DNA of 64,000 nt, from the NCBI GenBank assembly GCA_017354895.1, contig CP071497.1:3782001-3846000 (forward strand), in the 5' to 3' direction. Positions 1 through 10,991 of the stretch are shown here, one piece after another; position 1 is the first letter of the stretch, and each line of letters begins with the position of its first letter. The position numbers and the translations under genes are program-made. This stretch comes from Podospora comata. Its lineage: Eukaryota > Ascomycota > Sordariomycetes > Sordariales > Podosporaceae. Under the pieces are notes generated by a model. It searched no databases and was not told where the DNA came from. It saw only the letters and a program-made list of their open reading frames with translations.

Positions 1-742
1 CGCCGACGGTCTCCTTGCTCTTCGCTTTGCTTTTCGCCTTGTCCTTCGAAGCAGCTGGAGACTTGGCTGTCGACGACTTGGCAACTGGAGCAGATTTGGC
101 TTTGGGAACAGGCTTCTCAGCTTCGCTCTCGCTCTCACTCTCACTCTCCGACTCGCTCTCCGACCCGCTCTCCGACTCGCTCTCCGACTCGGCCTCTTTG
201 GCTTTCTCATTGACCTTGGCACCGTTGACCTTGGCGCCGGCGGCAGGAGCATCCTCATCACTCGACTCCTCCGACTCACTGGACTCGGACTCGGACTCGG
301 AATCGGAAGCAGCAGGAGCGGCCGCCTTCTTAGTGCTCTTGGCCGGAGCGTCCTTCATCTCGACATCGCCATCGTCGCTGTCGCTCTCGCTCTCGCTTTC
401 GGAGTCGCTCTCACTGGAGCTCGAATCTGAGGCTTCGACATCCTTCTTGGTCTTGGTCTCGGTCTCGGAAGCAGGCTTCGTGCCGTTGGTGGTAGGCTTA
501 GCAGCCTCCTTCTCTTTCTTCTTCAAGTTCAGCTTATCGGCCCAGTCGTCATTGTTGTCGTCGGCCTCGTCGTCGGTAGAAGTGGAGGTGCTGTCGGTGT
601 CACTGTCGCTCTGACTCTCACTCTCGGACTCTTCCTTCTTTACAGGCTTGGGCAGCGCCTTCTGGCTCAAGGCATTACGGAGGCCAGCAGCTTTGGCGAT
701 ATGCTGGGACAAGGTAGCAGAGGGCGCTTTGGGCCCCGCCAT
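1..742 (-). CDS. Serine/acidic-repeat (SE/SD-rich) protein, N-terminal part, runs off the window edge
   Basis: Reading leftward from the ATG at 742-740, one frame stays open to the window edge (247 complete codons, no intron seen). The first 30 residues are basic and moderately hydrophobic (MAGPKAPSATLSQHIAKAAG...). After them come blocks of alternating Ser/Glu and Ser/Asp separated by Lys/Ala/Pro linkers, plus one WADKLNLKKKEKE segment near residue 75. Such Ser-acidic blocks between basic linkers are typical of nucleolar CK2-substrate chaperones (Nopp140/SRP40, nucleolin/Gar2). That family call is inference only, because a diagnostic SRP40 C-terminal domain or RRM pair would lie outside the window. 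The plus-strand frame over the same region is the antisense of the repeat and is not a gene. A CCAAT box lies about 260 bp upstream. Confidence 0.75.
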   Translation of the reverse strand, partial: MAGPKAPSATLSQHIAKAAGLRNALSQKALPKPVKKEESESESQSDSDTDSTSTSTDDEADDNNDDWADKLNLKKKEKEAAKPTTNGTKPASETETKTKKDVEASDSSSSESDSESESESDSDDGDVEMKDAPAKSTKKAAAPAASDSESESESSESEESSDEDAPAAGAKVNGAKVNEKAKEAESESESESGSESESESESESESEAEKPVPKAKSAPVAKSSTAKSPAASKDKAKSKAKSKETVG

Positions 743-1535
743 TGCGAATGTTTTGTGAGTTCAGTAAAGTAGAGGGTGGGTAGTAGAAGTTAGCGGTGGC
801 TGGAGGTGAGCAAGAGATTGTGCGATTCAAAGGGAGGTTGTTGGTGGTTGATTTGTTGATTTTTTATTTTTTTTGGAAGCTGTCGAGTCGAGTCGCTCCA
901 AAAATTCACGATGCGCTTCAGGAAAAGCGAAAAGTTGCTAATCCCTGCAAAAAAAAGCGCGACGGGCTGTGGAGAGGTGGGGGCAGTTGATTGAGCGTGC
1001 TGATTGGCTAACCTTTCACTGCCGCCCTGGGAGAGCCTCTGTGAATAATCGTGGTGAAAGATTTTGTGAGAGGAAGATGAGACACTTGGAATTGAAAAGG
1101 CGCAGAGTTATTTATTTATTTATTTATCCATTTTCATAAAATGAAAAAATTAAATAAAAAAATACAATAAAAAAATAAAAAAAATCCCAAAAAAACCTCC
1201 AAAAAGTTTTTTTATAAAAAAAAAAAATCAAACAAAATCCCCAAAAAAATCAAAGCCCTTATTAAGATTCCAGGCGCCACCGCGGAAGGAACGCCCTGAA
1301 AGCCTACAGAAAGCAGGTGGGGCGCTCAAGTCACTCTGTCTCGAAGCTTGAGAAGCCATTCCATTTCTTCAACGAAGTGAGCGAGTCCAGATCTTAGTGT
1401 CAAACTTATGCAAGAGACTTCATAGTAGAGAAACTGGACCCCAGTTTCTCAGGATCACTGGAGCATCCCAGTCAGCGTTATGGACCAAAATCATTGTGGT
1501 CGTTGAACTCTTTTACCCAACCACCTACAGTGACA
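743..1535. other. Divergent intergenic region with AT-rich tract
   Basis: This stretch separates the divergent SE-repeat gene and GRC3. ATTGG at 1003-1007 (a CCAAT box on the minus strand) is a plausible promoter element of the leftward gene. From about 1100 to 1260 it becomes strongly A/T-rich, with many A- and T-runs and no coding potential. Two very short upstream ORFs (1408-1425 and 1480-1506) lie ahead of the GRC3 start. No RNA gene was recognised. Confidence 0.5.
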
Positions 1536-3821
1536 ATGGCGATGAACAATAAGAGAAGGAAACTCGAGGGCGTTGACATCCCTCCCAAGGCCCCTGCCTC
1601 TCCTGCTACACCTGGTATGAATGAATAAAGAGCCCCGTAGTCATAGTATACATAGGCTAACACTGTCCAAGTAATGAGCGCGTTTGCTGCCCGGCAACAG
1701 CTCTGGGGAGCCCCATCGCCAGTCGCAAAAACGCCTGTGAATGAAAATCCAACACCTGCCCAAAGAGATTCCACGCCTGCAAAAACAATACCTACTCGTC
1801 GAAATAAACGCGGGGCTGCCAAGGAGCAGGTTTCTACGCCTGTCAACAAAGACCCAACACCCGACCTCAACCGTGAAAGGGGTGATTCAATTCCTCCATC
1901 GCCTATTCTTTCCCCAGTGTACGCACGACACATACGCCTCGGGTTCCATAGATATCCTGAGCTGTGCTAACTGTTGGCATAGTCTTGGAACACTCATACC
2001 CCCAGTAGTCAGAGAGAGACAGCCTCAATACTCGTCCTTGAAGCCACACAAGAAGAACTATCAACAGAAGCCAGATGGTTGCGTGGCGCTAAGAACGCCT
2101 GATGGAGAGCGGCTGGTGATACTGGGAAGCTATGGCATCGAGGTCCATCAAGGCGAGGCCACCATCGCCGGTGCTCAGTTAACACCACTGGATCCAGTCC
2201 AATGGATACACGCTCCGCACTGCCATGCTCTCCCAGTCCTCCGTACTTCTGAAGACACCGTGGTTGAGCTGCATCCCCACCCCGCAGCTAATGGGTTGCG
2301 CCAGTTGGCAAAACTGAACCCTGCCTTTGGAAAACTCTGGAACGAGGTTCCCACCCAAGGGGTGCCATCCAAGAAAGACTCGACATTTCAAATTGTTTGT
2401 CTGTTCCACTCTCGACTGTTACGGAATTGTTCATGCTAACCCTCGAATAGTTGTTCTCCCCAGAAGACGTCCCCAAAAAGGTCGCCCTCCAAGAGCTCGT
2501 CTCCCCGCCAGAATGGAACAAGAAACTCGCCTCCCTGATCGCAACCAAGCGAAAAGGGGCCTCATCCCCCATCTTCTTCCTCTGCGGCCCCAAATCATCC
2601 GGGAAATCCACCTTTGGGAAACTCCTCGCCAACCGTCTAATCACCGACCGAGCCGGCAACAAAAACGCTCCTTGGTCACCCATCTACATCTTAGACATCG
2701 ACCCAGGGCAACCCGAATTCGGCCCCCCCGGCGTGATCTCCCTCGTCAGACTCACCTCCCCCAACCTCCAGCCCCCCTTCTGCCACCCAACCCTCGAACC
2801 AGTCACCTCGATGATCCGCTCCCACGCCATCGCCGCAGTAACCCCCGCCCTCGACCCAGAGCACTTCATCGAGTGCGTCATGGACCTCTTTACGACCTAC
2901 CAGACCCAGACCCATCCCGGAGGAGAGAAGAAACCACCAATGGTAGTCAACACCCCAGGCTGGATCCAAGGCCTCGGGTTGGACATTTTGTCTGATCTCG
3001 TCAAGGGAATCAAACCGACAGAGGTGGTGTACATGTCGACCGAAGGACCAGAGGAAACCATTTCTGGTCTTCAAGCCGCCATCTCTTTTATTCCCACCAC
3101 CGCATTCAGCACCCTCCCCTCGCAAAACACAACCGAAATCCTCTCCTCCTCCCGGATCCCGTCGTCTCTCCGTACGATGCAGGCAATGTCTTATTTTCAT
3201 CTTTTGCCGTCGCTGTCAACTTGGAATTCAACACCGCTGTCACATGCTCCCCCTTGGAGGGTGAGGTATACGGGTCCTGACAGGGGATTCAGGGGTATCC
3301 TCTGCTACGACTACCAACCTTCACCGAGAATCTTGGCAGAGGCAATCAACGGGATGGTTTTGGCGCTTGTGAAAATTTCCAACTTGGCCGCGTTAAGGGG
3401 ATTAGACAACATAATCGAGGCTGGGAGTGGGAAGATGCCGTTGATAGACAACCCTATGGGGAAGAGCCTCGATCCGAAGTTTTCGGAGCTGGTGGGGTTG
3501 GTGCTTGTGAGGGGGGTGGATGAGAGGAGGGGCGAGCTGCAGTTGCTCACGCCGGTTGGGATGGGGGGCGTGGAGAAGGGAGAGGGGAGGTTGGTGTTGG
3601 TGATGGGGAAGTTTGATACGCCCAGCTGGTGTTATAGTGAGGAGTTGTACTTGAGGGATCATGATCAGGGGAAGGGGGAAGAACAGGGGGAGAGCGATGG
3701 GGAGGGGGGAGGAGGGGAGGAGGAAATGGAGGTTCCGTGGATTCAGAGGTTGCATGGGAGTCAGACCCGGGGGGCGGGGGGGAAGGTTTGGAGGGTTAGG
3801 AGGGATTTGGGGAGGAGTTAG
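1536..3821 (+). CDS. grc3: GRC3 polynucleotide 5'-hydroxyl kinase
   Basis: Exons 1536-1614, 1672-1918, 1983-2394 and 2451-3821 join in frame to 702 residues. GRC3 phosphorylates 5'-OH RNA ends, works with Las1 in ITS2 processing of pre-rRNA in the nucleolus, and also acts in rDNA transcription termination. The Walker A motif GPKSSGKST sits at residues 292-300. Ahead of it is the typical N-terminal segment (GERLVILGSYGIEV, then HAPHCHALPVL), and after it the Clp1/GRC3 P-loop domain (DIDPGQPEFGPPG, VVNTPGWIQGLG). The low-complexity N-terminus (TP- and P-rich) is common in fungal GRC3. Intron 2 could use GTGTAC at 1917 or GTACGC at 1919; only the latter keeps the frame. The C-terminus carries a glycine/glutamate-rich insertion. 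The tail converges on a gene-free stretch and then PRI1. Confidence 0.93.
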
Positions 3822-4373
3822 ATGGTGGAGGGGGGATGGGGTTTGTTGGGGTGATGATGGTTTGGGATATAAAGGTGATTTTTTTTTTTTTTTGGTTATC
3901 GGGTTGTATTTCATCTAACTTGCTGGGACCTTCAGCCTCCACCAATGACACCGACATCGTTTACACCCCCATGTGCCCTCTTGGTTGGACCGATCATGCT
4001 TGACACCTACTACCGCCCATCCATCTCATGGAAACGGACAGACAGGAATCGAACTCACATCACTGATAAGTGAAGGCTGCTGTGCTGATTACACCAGTTG
4101 GGGTCATTTTTGTGCGAAGCTTCTTACGGGAGGGGGTGTTGGGAATGGGGTTTATGGATGGAGCGGAGAGGTGGCGTTTTGATTGCGGGAGGTTTGTTGT
4201 AGTGAGGGAGGTTGACTGTGTCTTGCAGAAGGGAGCATGACACTGATAGAAACACATGGACAGAGATCACATAGCTGAAGAAAGAGGGAGGTTCGGAAAA
4301 CATGGCCATGTCACATCCATATACACCTCTACACAAAAAACCCACCATTAATACTACATCACTCAAACAAAAC
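3822..4373. other. Convergent 3' intergenic region
   Basis: This lies between the stops of GRC3 and PRI1. It contains a 15-base T-run near 3880-3895 (likely 3' UTR) and the tRNA-like remnant described separately. Nothing else could be recognised. Confidence 0.5.
4040..4112 (-). pseudogene. tRNA-like remnant with B-box
   Basis: On the minus strand there is a near-perfect B-box/T-loop (AGTTCGATTCC, complement of 4045-4055). Upstream of it is a D-arm-like segment, GTGT-AATCA-GCAC, whose four stem pairs are complete but whose loop lacks the GG pair. The distance from D-arm to T-arm (23 nt) equals that of a normal tRNA. The anticodon stem does not pair, the T-stem is mostly wobble, and no acceptor stem can be drawn. 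It therefore looks like a decayed tRNA or tRNA-derived element rather than a functional gene. Confidence 0.3.
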
Positions 4374-6079
4374 CTAAAAGTCCAGGCCCCCCTCCTCCTC
4401 CCTCTCCCTCTTCACCCTCACAAACTCCCTCTCCTCCCTCAACAGCCCATGCACAAACCCCCTGAACTGATCAATATAAGGCTTGATACTCGTCCTCTCC
4501 CACTCGGCCCCCCTTCTGTCTTCATCATCCCCCTCCTTCTTCACCACCCCACCCGCCGCATCAATCTCATTCACCAACCCCCCAAGCGTCGGCACACCCA
4601 ACGGATCAAACCCGTCCAGATCATCCGTATCAATCGGCACACAAACCCTCCCGGTCCCAGGGTGCACCACAAACGGACTCTTCAACAAATGCGTCTTTTG
4701 CTCCGTAACCAAAATATCCAGCCGTGGATACGTATACTCCAGCACGATATCCTGCTTCGCCTCCAACAAATCCTTCGTATTCACACTCCCCATCGTCTTG
4801 GCCACCGAATCAATATCCCCCCACTTGACCACCGACGACCGCCCCGGATTAGCCTCCCACTTCTCCTTCAGCGCCACCCTCAGCTTAACATCAGGAAGCA
4901 ACATCAACAGCTTCTCCGCCCTATCCTCCTCCCTCCACGGGTCCTGCCCCTCAAGCACATCCGTCAAAAAGTGCTCCTTGAGAATCCCCAAACTTCTCGC
5001 CAGATGCGGATGCAAAGGCCTCCTGACATTAACCCTCTTCGCCGTCTTCTCCCCCCCCTTGACCACCGAGAAATAATTCCCAATCGCCTTCCTCTTGTGA
5101 TCATCCAACCCCCTCGCCTTGCGATCACAGACCCAAGCGTGCGCACCTCTCCTCCCGCTGTACACCCACATGACATGCTCATACCCAAAGTCCTCTTTCA
5201 GCGCCACCCCCAGCACCTTGATCGCCATGGTGATGAACCGCCAGCACTTCCCACAAATGTTCGCCTTGTCGCAGCACGTCCGAACATCGTCGTAGTCCGT
5301 CAGATCGATGTCAAAGCAGAGCTCCTTCGCCACTGGCTTGAAGGCGCTCGAGTTGCGAAACGTCTTTCGATCGCGGGGGTTGGCCGTGTAGATGGGGCCG
5401 ATCTCGATGCGCTCGGGGAGGTGCTTGAAGACGTCTTTGCGGAGGAGGTCGAGGGTGGCGTAGGATTGGAAGCGGAAGACGACACCCCCGGAAAGCCAGA
5501 GGGAGAACTCGCGGTGTTTGAAATCGGGGGTGGGGGTGGGGGAGTGATTGAGCCATTGGAAGTAGTGGCGCCAGGGGAAGAGGAGCTGGTAGAAGGCGCG
5601 GAGGAGGTCGGGGTTGGAACCACCGCCGGAGGGGGCGGCTGGGCTGGATAAAAGTGTCAGTGTTGTGATGGTGGGGGGGGGGGTGGAAGAGGAGGGGGGA
5701 CATACCCTGGAGATGAAGGCGGTACTTGGCCTGTGACGAGATCTTTATTGGTGTGATTGTTCCTGCCAGTGAACTCATCGTCCGAATCGGAATCCATCCC
5801 GTCGAACAGATCCTCGAGTTTGATGTCGGATTTGGTTTCCTGCTTGATTTCGACGGGGGCGTCTTCTTCTGCTGGGGCGCTGGAGGGTGGTGGTTGTTGC
5901 TCGACGGCGGCGGGGGGGACTACGGGTGGGGATTCAACTTCGTCGACGTCGGCCATGAGGAGGTCCTCGTCTGTTAGGCCGCCGTTGCCTAGGTTGAGGG
6001 TGGTGTCTTCCATTGTCGGGGTGAGCTCAGTTCGAGCTGGGGGATCTTGTTGTTCGGGGGTTGATTCTGAATGAGGCAT
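4374..6079 (-). CDS. pri1: DNA primase small (catalytic) subunit
   Basis: Two exons, 6079-5706 and 5643-4374, separated by a 62-bp intron, give 547 residues. The protein makes the RNA primers of the DNA polymerase alpha-primase complex at origins and Okazaki fragments. The catalytic acidic pair is in CFDIDLTDYDD (Asp236, Asp238). The nucleotide-binding SGRRGAH motif is at 287-293, and a zinc-binding Cys cluster (CC..., CGKC) spans about 248-258. The first 125 residues are an acidic, proline-rich extension that most primases lack, ending just before PDLLRAFYQLLFPWRHYFQW. The downstream MEDTT methionine would be an alternative start. The promoter is shared with the GH5 gene and holds ACGCGT at 6226-6231 and further GCGCGT boxes, which suggests G1/S control. 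Confidence 0.95.
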
Positions 6080-6225
6080 TGTTTTGTTTTGCGGTGCTTG
6101 AAAGACTTTATTGTCTGCCAGTTTAGTATAACAGCCGTTGTTGGACTGGCACAGAGAGACTTGATGGTGATGCTGAATGTTGTCTGTTGGGGGAGGGACC
6201 CTGGTGGCATTGAATTTTGGACAGG

Positions 6226-6259
6226 ACGCGTCGAGCGAATCTCAGAGCGCGTCGCGCGT
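6226..6259. promoter_or_regulatory. MCB-like boxes upstream of PRI1
   Basis: ACGCGT at 6226-6231 is followed by GCGCGT at 6247-6252 and an overlapping CGCGCGT to 6259, 147-180 bp upstream of the PRI1 ATG. ACGCGT is the known core bound by MBF (Mbp1/Swi6) in fungi. Function here is inferred from the match and from the gene's role in S phase. Confidence 0.5.
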
Positions 6260-6299
6260 AAAGTGGCCCCCACTTGTACCGCCGGGATGGTAGGAACAT

Positions 6300-6314
6300 A
6301 ACCCTAACCCTACC
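6300..6314. promoter_or_regulatory. Telomere-repeat-like box between PRI1 and the GH5 gene
   Basis: AACCCTAACCCTACC contains two CCCTAA-type units (TTAGGG on the minus strand) in a divergent promoter. Such telobox motifs are bound in fungi by Tbf1/Teb1-like Myb proteins. A second copy occurs upstream of the glutaryl-CoA dehydrogenase gene. Confidence 0.35.
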
Positions 6315-6757
6315 ACTTACATGAGAGCGGCAGCTTTCGGGACCGCATCATAGACGCATATGCAAAGATGGATCTCAAGGTGGTCTCTGACAGGGCTGGA
6401 ACCAGGAAAGATGGACGCCCCGATGATACATACATGCCCGCGATGCCTTCTGATGGAAGGAGAGAATTGTCTCTTGTTTTTCTTCACGATCCGAATAAGA
6501 GCTGCAGTTTTGATCTCATGTCCAATCATTGCTCCTGCTGGTTGCCACTTGCGTCTTCAAATGATGGCCGGCCCAAGCGTCCGGCTCGCCTGGTCCCCCT
6601 TGTCTCGCCCACGTCATTCACTGCGCCCAGGCGTGGAACAAGGGGCAGGCGCTCACTCAACAACGAACGACCACTGCCCTCGCTCCCAAACTGAACAAGC
6701 CCACCGTTATCTGTAACCTTCTGCTGCCTTCGACTCTCGAGATTCAAAAAAGCAAAA

Positions 6758-9127
6758 ATGACCGGCGCCGGCTTTCGATTGATTGTCGAAAACGGCAAGT
6801 TTCGAGACGCCCACGGCCGCCAAATCACCCTCCGAGGCATCAACGTCGCCGGCGATGCCAAGTACCCCAGCACGCCCGACCAGCCTTCCCACATGGCCGA
6901 GAACTTCTTCGACGGCGACAGTGTCAGGTTCACAGGACGGCCGTTCCCCAAAGAAGAAGCCCATCTCCACTTCTCGAGGCTAAAACGCTGCGGTTACAAC
7001 ACCATCCGCTATGTCTTTACCTGGGAGGCCATCGAAGCCGCCGGGCCGGGTATCTACGACGAGGAGTGGATTGATAACACGATAGGTGTCTTGCGCGCTG
7101 CGAGGGACTATGGATTTTACATTTTCATGGATCCTCATCAGGATGTGGTGCGTATTTTGTTGTTCTTGTCTGGCTGCGGCAGAGTGACTTGTGTCTGATG
7201 CTATCCGTGCTCGTTACAGTGGTCGCGATTCTCGGGCGGATCTGGGGCGCCCATGTGGACGTTGTACGCTGCTGGTCTGAACCCCCAGAGCTTTGCTGCG
7301 ACGGAAGCTGCTATTGTACACAATGTCTATCCGGAACCCGAGAAATTCCCAAAGATGATTTGGTCAACCAATTACTACCGCCTTGCTGCGGCTACCATGT
7401 TCACCTTCTTCTTTGCCGGCAAGACGTTTGCGCCGAAATGCATCATTGATGGGATGAACATCCAGGACTACCTGCAAGGGCACTTCATCCGTGCCTGTGG
7501 GCATTTGGCCAAGAGGATACACGAGGCTGGCGACATTGAGAACGATGTCGTCTTTGGGTGGGAGAGTTTGAACGAGCCAAACAAGGGCATGATCGGGTAT
7601 GAAGACATCAGTGTGATTCCGAAAGAGCAGAATTTGAAGAAGGGCACGTGTCCGACGATATGGCAGACCATTCTGACCGGGTCAGGGCGGGCTGTCGAGG
7701 TTGAGACGTGGGATATGGGTCAGATTGGGCCCTACAAAGTAGGGCGGACGTTGGTGGATCCCCATGGCGAGGTTGCGTGGTTGCCGGCCGACTACGACGA
7801 GTCCCGTTATGGGTACAAGAGAGATCCTGGGTGGAAGCTGGGCGAGTGCATCTGGGCTCAGCATGGGGTATGGGACCCTGCTACCGATACGCTGCTCAAG
7901 AAGGGCTACTTTGGGATACACCCGACGACGGGGGAGCATATTGACTATCCTTATTTCACCAACAACTTCTTCATGGAGTACTTCCGGGCATACCGGGATG
8001 CTATTCGAAGTCACCACAAGAACGCCGTTATCCTTCTGCAAGGCCCGACGATGGAGCTCCCGCCAAAGATCAAGGGGACTCCGGATGGCGATGACCCTCT
8101 TCTCGTTTATGCCCCGCATTGGTATGACGGCATCACTCTGATGACCAAGAAATGGAATCGGTACTGGAATATCGATGTAATAGGTGTCTTGCGCGGGAAG
8201 TACTGGACGCCAGCTTCGGGTCTACGGTTCGGTGAGACGGCTATCCGAAAGTGTTTTGCGGAACAACACGCAACCATGAGGCAAGAGGGCTTGGACTACA
8301 TCGGGAACGTGCCTTGTGTCATGACCGAGTTTGGTATCCCATACGACATGGACGACCAGAAGGCGTACAAGACGGGGGATTACGCCAGCCAGTCGGCTGC
8401 CATGGACGCCAACCACTTCGCTGTGGAGTCTTCGGGTCTGGAGGGTTACACGCTGTGGCTCTACATGACCAAGAATGTGCACGAAAGAGGAGATCAATGG
8501 AATGGTGAAGATCTTTCCATCTTTTCGATAGACGACAAGCTGCTTCCTGTCTCGCCGATACCCCGATCACCCTCGACATCAAGCCTCCTCAAACCCGGCG
8601 ACGGCAGCCAGCGCAAAGAAGTTGATGATGACGGCAGTGTCACGCCAGCTAACCTCAGGCGGTCCATCACCAACCCGTCCATCTCGAGTGAGGTGACCAG
8701 TCGGCAGCCCGAGCTCACTGTCGCTCCTGGGTACCGAGCTGCCGAAGCCTACGTGCGACCGGCACCTGTCGTTACGGTCGGGACTATCAAGAATTACTTT
8801 TTCGATCTCAAGCAGTGCCAGTTCAACATGACCATCATCGCCCATAAAGCAGCCGAAACAGACACGCCGACGATCATTCTCCTTCCTGATTACCATTTTC
8901 CAAAGGATGAGTGCATTGTGGAGGTAAGCTCGGGGAAGTGGGAGATCAGCAGTGATGAGGAGGAGTCTATTATGCTGCAGAGGTTGAGGTGGTGGCATGG
9001 GAAGGGAGAGCAGGTGTTGAAGATTACGGGGGTGGTCAAGAAGCATAACATTGGGGAGGGGGAGGGGGGGTATTATGATCAGCTGAGTAATGCTGTGGAT
9101 TTTGTGGGGAGTTGCTCGGTGATGTAA
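6758..9127 (+). CDS. GH5 steryl/ceramide beta-glucosidase (EGCrP/Egh1-type)
   Basis: Exons 6758-7147 and 7220-9127 (72-bp intron) encode 765 residues. The protein resembles fungal GH5 enzymes of the EGCrP2/Sgl1/yeast Egh1 (YIR007W) group, which hydrolyse ergosteryl beta-glucoside and, in relatives, glucosylceramide. The acid/base Glu is in GWESLNEPNKG (Glu249) and the nucleophile Glu in VMTEFGIP (Glu500). Family features include the N-terminal LRGINVAGDAKYP and the FMDPHQDVWSRFSGGSGAP segment. The intron falls exactly inside the last, after DPHQDV. There is no signal peptide, consistent with an intracellular or vacuolar enzyme. A Ser/Pro-rich linker (about 600-660) precedes a C-terminal beta-rich segment. 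The exact lipid substrate cannot be decided from sequence. Confidence 0.9.
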
Positions 9128-10446
9128 ATGTGAACGATGGATTGAGAGGATGGGGCACACGCTTTTTTTTTTGTTTTTTTTTTTTTGTTTTTGTTTTTTT
9201 TTTGTTTTTTTTTTTGGAAGGCGGGCTTGGGGGGTTGAAAGGGGCGCAGCAAGTACATGTACATATGATTCTTGAGGTTTGATAGAGAGGATCAGCGATA
9301 CCTTTTACATTTTCTTTTGGTAACATAGCACGTTTGGTAAGTAGGGGAGTATATATAATGAGGGATGAGGAAATGAGATATACGAAAATGGGAAGTTTCT
9401 GGATCGTTCCTGTTGGGTGTATCATGATGACTGGGGATACCTGACACCCCGCCTCTTTGAGGTACCTTACCAGAGCCTCGGACAGGTGATATCATGTTTG
9501 GGTGCCCGGCTGGACGGGATCATGCCCATTCCCACAGGGAACGGTGGTGGTGCAGCTAGGGGCAGTGGTGAAGACGGCGTGAAACTCTTATCTACTTAAC
9601 GGCTGCCAATGCATCTCATGGGGAAGCGCCCTGAGAGTGCCCTAGTCCCTGAGCTGCAGGAGGGTGGTGTCCGCTGCTGCACAGCCAAATACCCCACTCC
9701 CACCACCCCGGCTTCGCCCAAGATTGGGCCCCGCTTCATCATCCCATTCGTCCACCCACCGTGGACCTCTGCTCCTGTCCAACAATCCCGAAGCGCTTCG
9801 CACATTCTAATAAACGACAAAGAGAGAGGAGAAGCGGGACACAGCCGCGCTGCCGCCCTGGCCTGGCCTGGTCTTTCTTCCTTTCTCTTTTCTCCACCCC
9901 GTCGTCGTCGTTGTCGCAAATCACCATCTCCACAGGTGCTCCTTTCCGACCTTGGATGCGCCGAGGATCTGATCAGGATCACAAGTGATCGATTACCTGC
10001 TACCTACCTACCTACGCCGCATCTTTTCTCTCTTTCTCTCTTTCTCTCTCTCTCTCTCTCGTGTGCCACCGGCTTGTGACGACAACGAGGCCTCGAACGT
10101 CCACCGCTGATACCACCGTCGATTACCTACCTGCCGTCCTCCCAAAAGTTACCCACATAAAATCTCTCCGCGCTGCTGTCTTTCGTTTGGTCCAGACGTG
10201 ATTGGGTTCCTCGAACAAACCAGGCAACTTTTTTGACAACCTCTTCATTATACACATCATCTCTCGTGATCTCTTCTTCTGCCAAAACCCTCTTTGCTCA
10301 TATAGTGCGCCCACCTCTATATCTCGAAAGCGGGAGTGTATCTCCCCTACCCTCCGCTTCCCGAAGTGTGTTGGGCAAAACAAAACCAACATCGATTTTA
10401 CACTCCCACAGTTTTGTAGCTATAAAACGAAAAAGAGGAAGACGAA
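9128..10446. other. Intergenic region and long leader of the MAPKKK gene
   Basis: A T-rich tract (9162-9213), broken by single G residues, follows the GH5 stop and is likely 3' UTR or terminator. The rest is the upstream region of the MAPKKK gene. It contains a CT-rich pyrimidine block (10020-10060) and an ACCT repeat (about 10000-10014), both common in fungal core promoters and leaders. Several short ORFs cross it without recognisable products. Confidence 0.5.
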
Positions 10447-10908
10447 ATGTACAACCCTCCCGGACAAAGGGACGCAACCCGCCCCTTCCACGTCCCGCCA
10501 CCTCCTCCGCCCATGTCCCCTCCACCGCCAACCGTCGGGATCAACAACCCCATGATGACAATCCCCCCTCCTCCCCCTCGCCATCCAAACGCCCCCTCAA
10601 CAGCCGGCAACGTCCTCCTCCCTCCTCCCCCCTCGGGCCCCCCACCAAACAGCGGGTTTCCAAACAGTGCGATTGCCCCCCCGAGTGCTCTGGGATCAAC
10701 CGCGCCGTGGCATGGGACATGGGGAAGGGCATACGACGGGAGAACAGCGTTCCACATCCCGCCTCCTCCACCGGGTGGTGGTGCTGGCGGTGGTGGTGGG
10801 GGGGGGAGTGGTGGTGTGCTGAGGGCTTACGATCCAAAGTATCACGCTCAGGTTCTTGCGGCTGCGAATAACGGGGCGACGTACACTGTCCCGCCTCCTC
10901 CACCTCCA

Positions 10909-10991
<83 letters not shown>

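Larger units (their letters stand above)
6080..6757. other. Divergent promoter region PRI1 / GH5 glucosidase
   Basis: This 678-bp non-coding stretch holds the MCB-like boxes and the telobox listed separately. Its right half is a probable 5' leader for the GH5 gene; short ORFs there (for example 6368-6694) show no recognisable protein. Confidence 0.5.

Noticed and set aside
15-614. Plus-strand 199-codon Ser/Leu/Asp-rich ORF at the window start
   Set aside because: It is the antisense of the Ser-Glu repeat of the leftward gene, whose frame is longer, starts with ATG and continues off the edge.
1917-1982. GRC3 intron 2 using the GTGTAC donor at 1917
   Set aside because: Joining 1916 to 1983 reaches a stop within about 40 codons; donor GTACGC at 1919 keeps the frame into the conserved GERLVILGSYG segment.
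4302-5651. Plus-strand 449-codon ORF over PRI1
   Set aside because: Antisense of the primase gene; lacks domain features and would remove the primase motifs.
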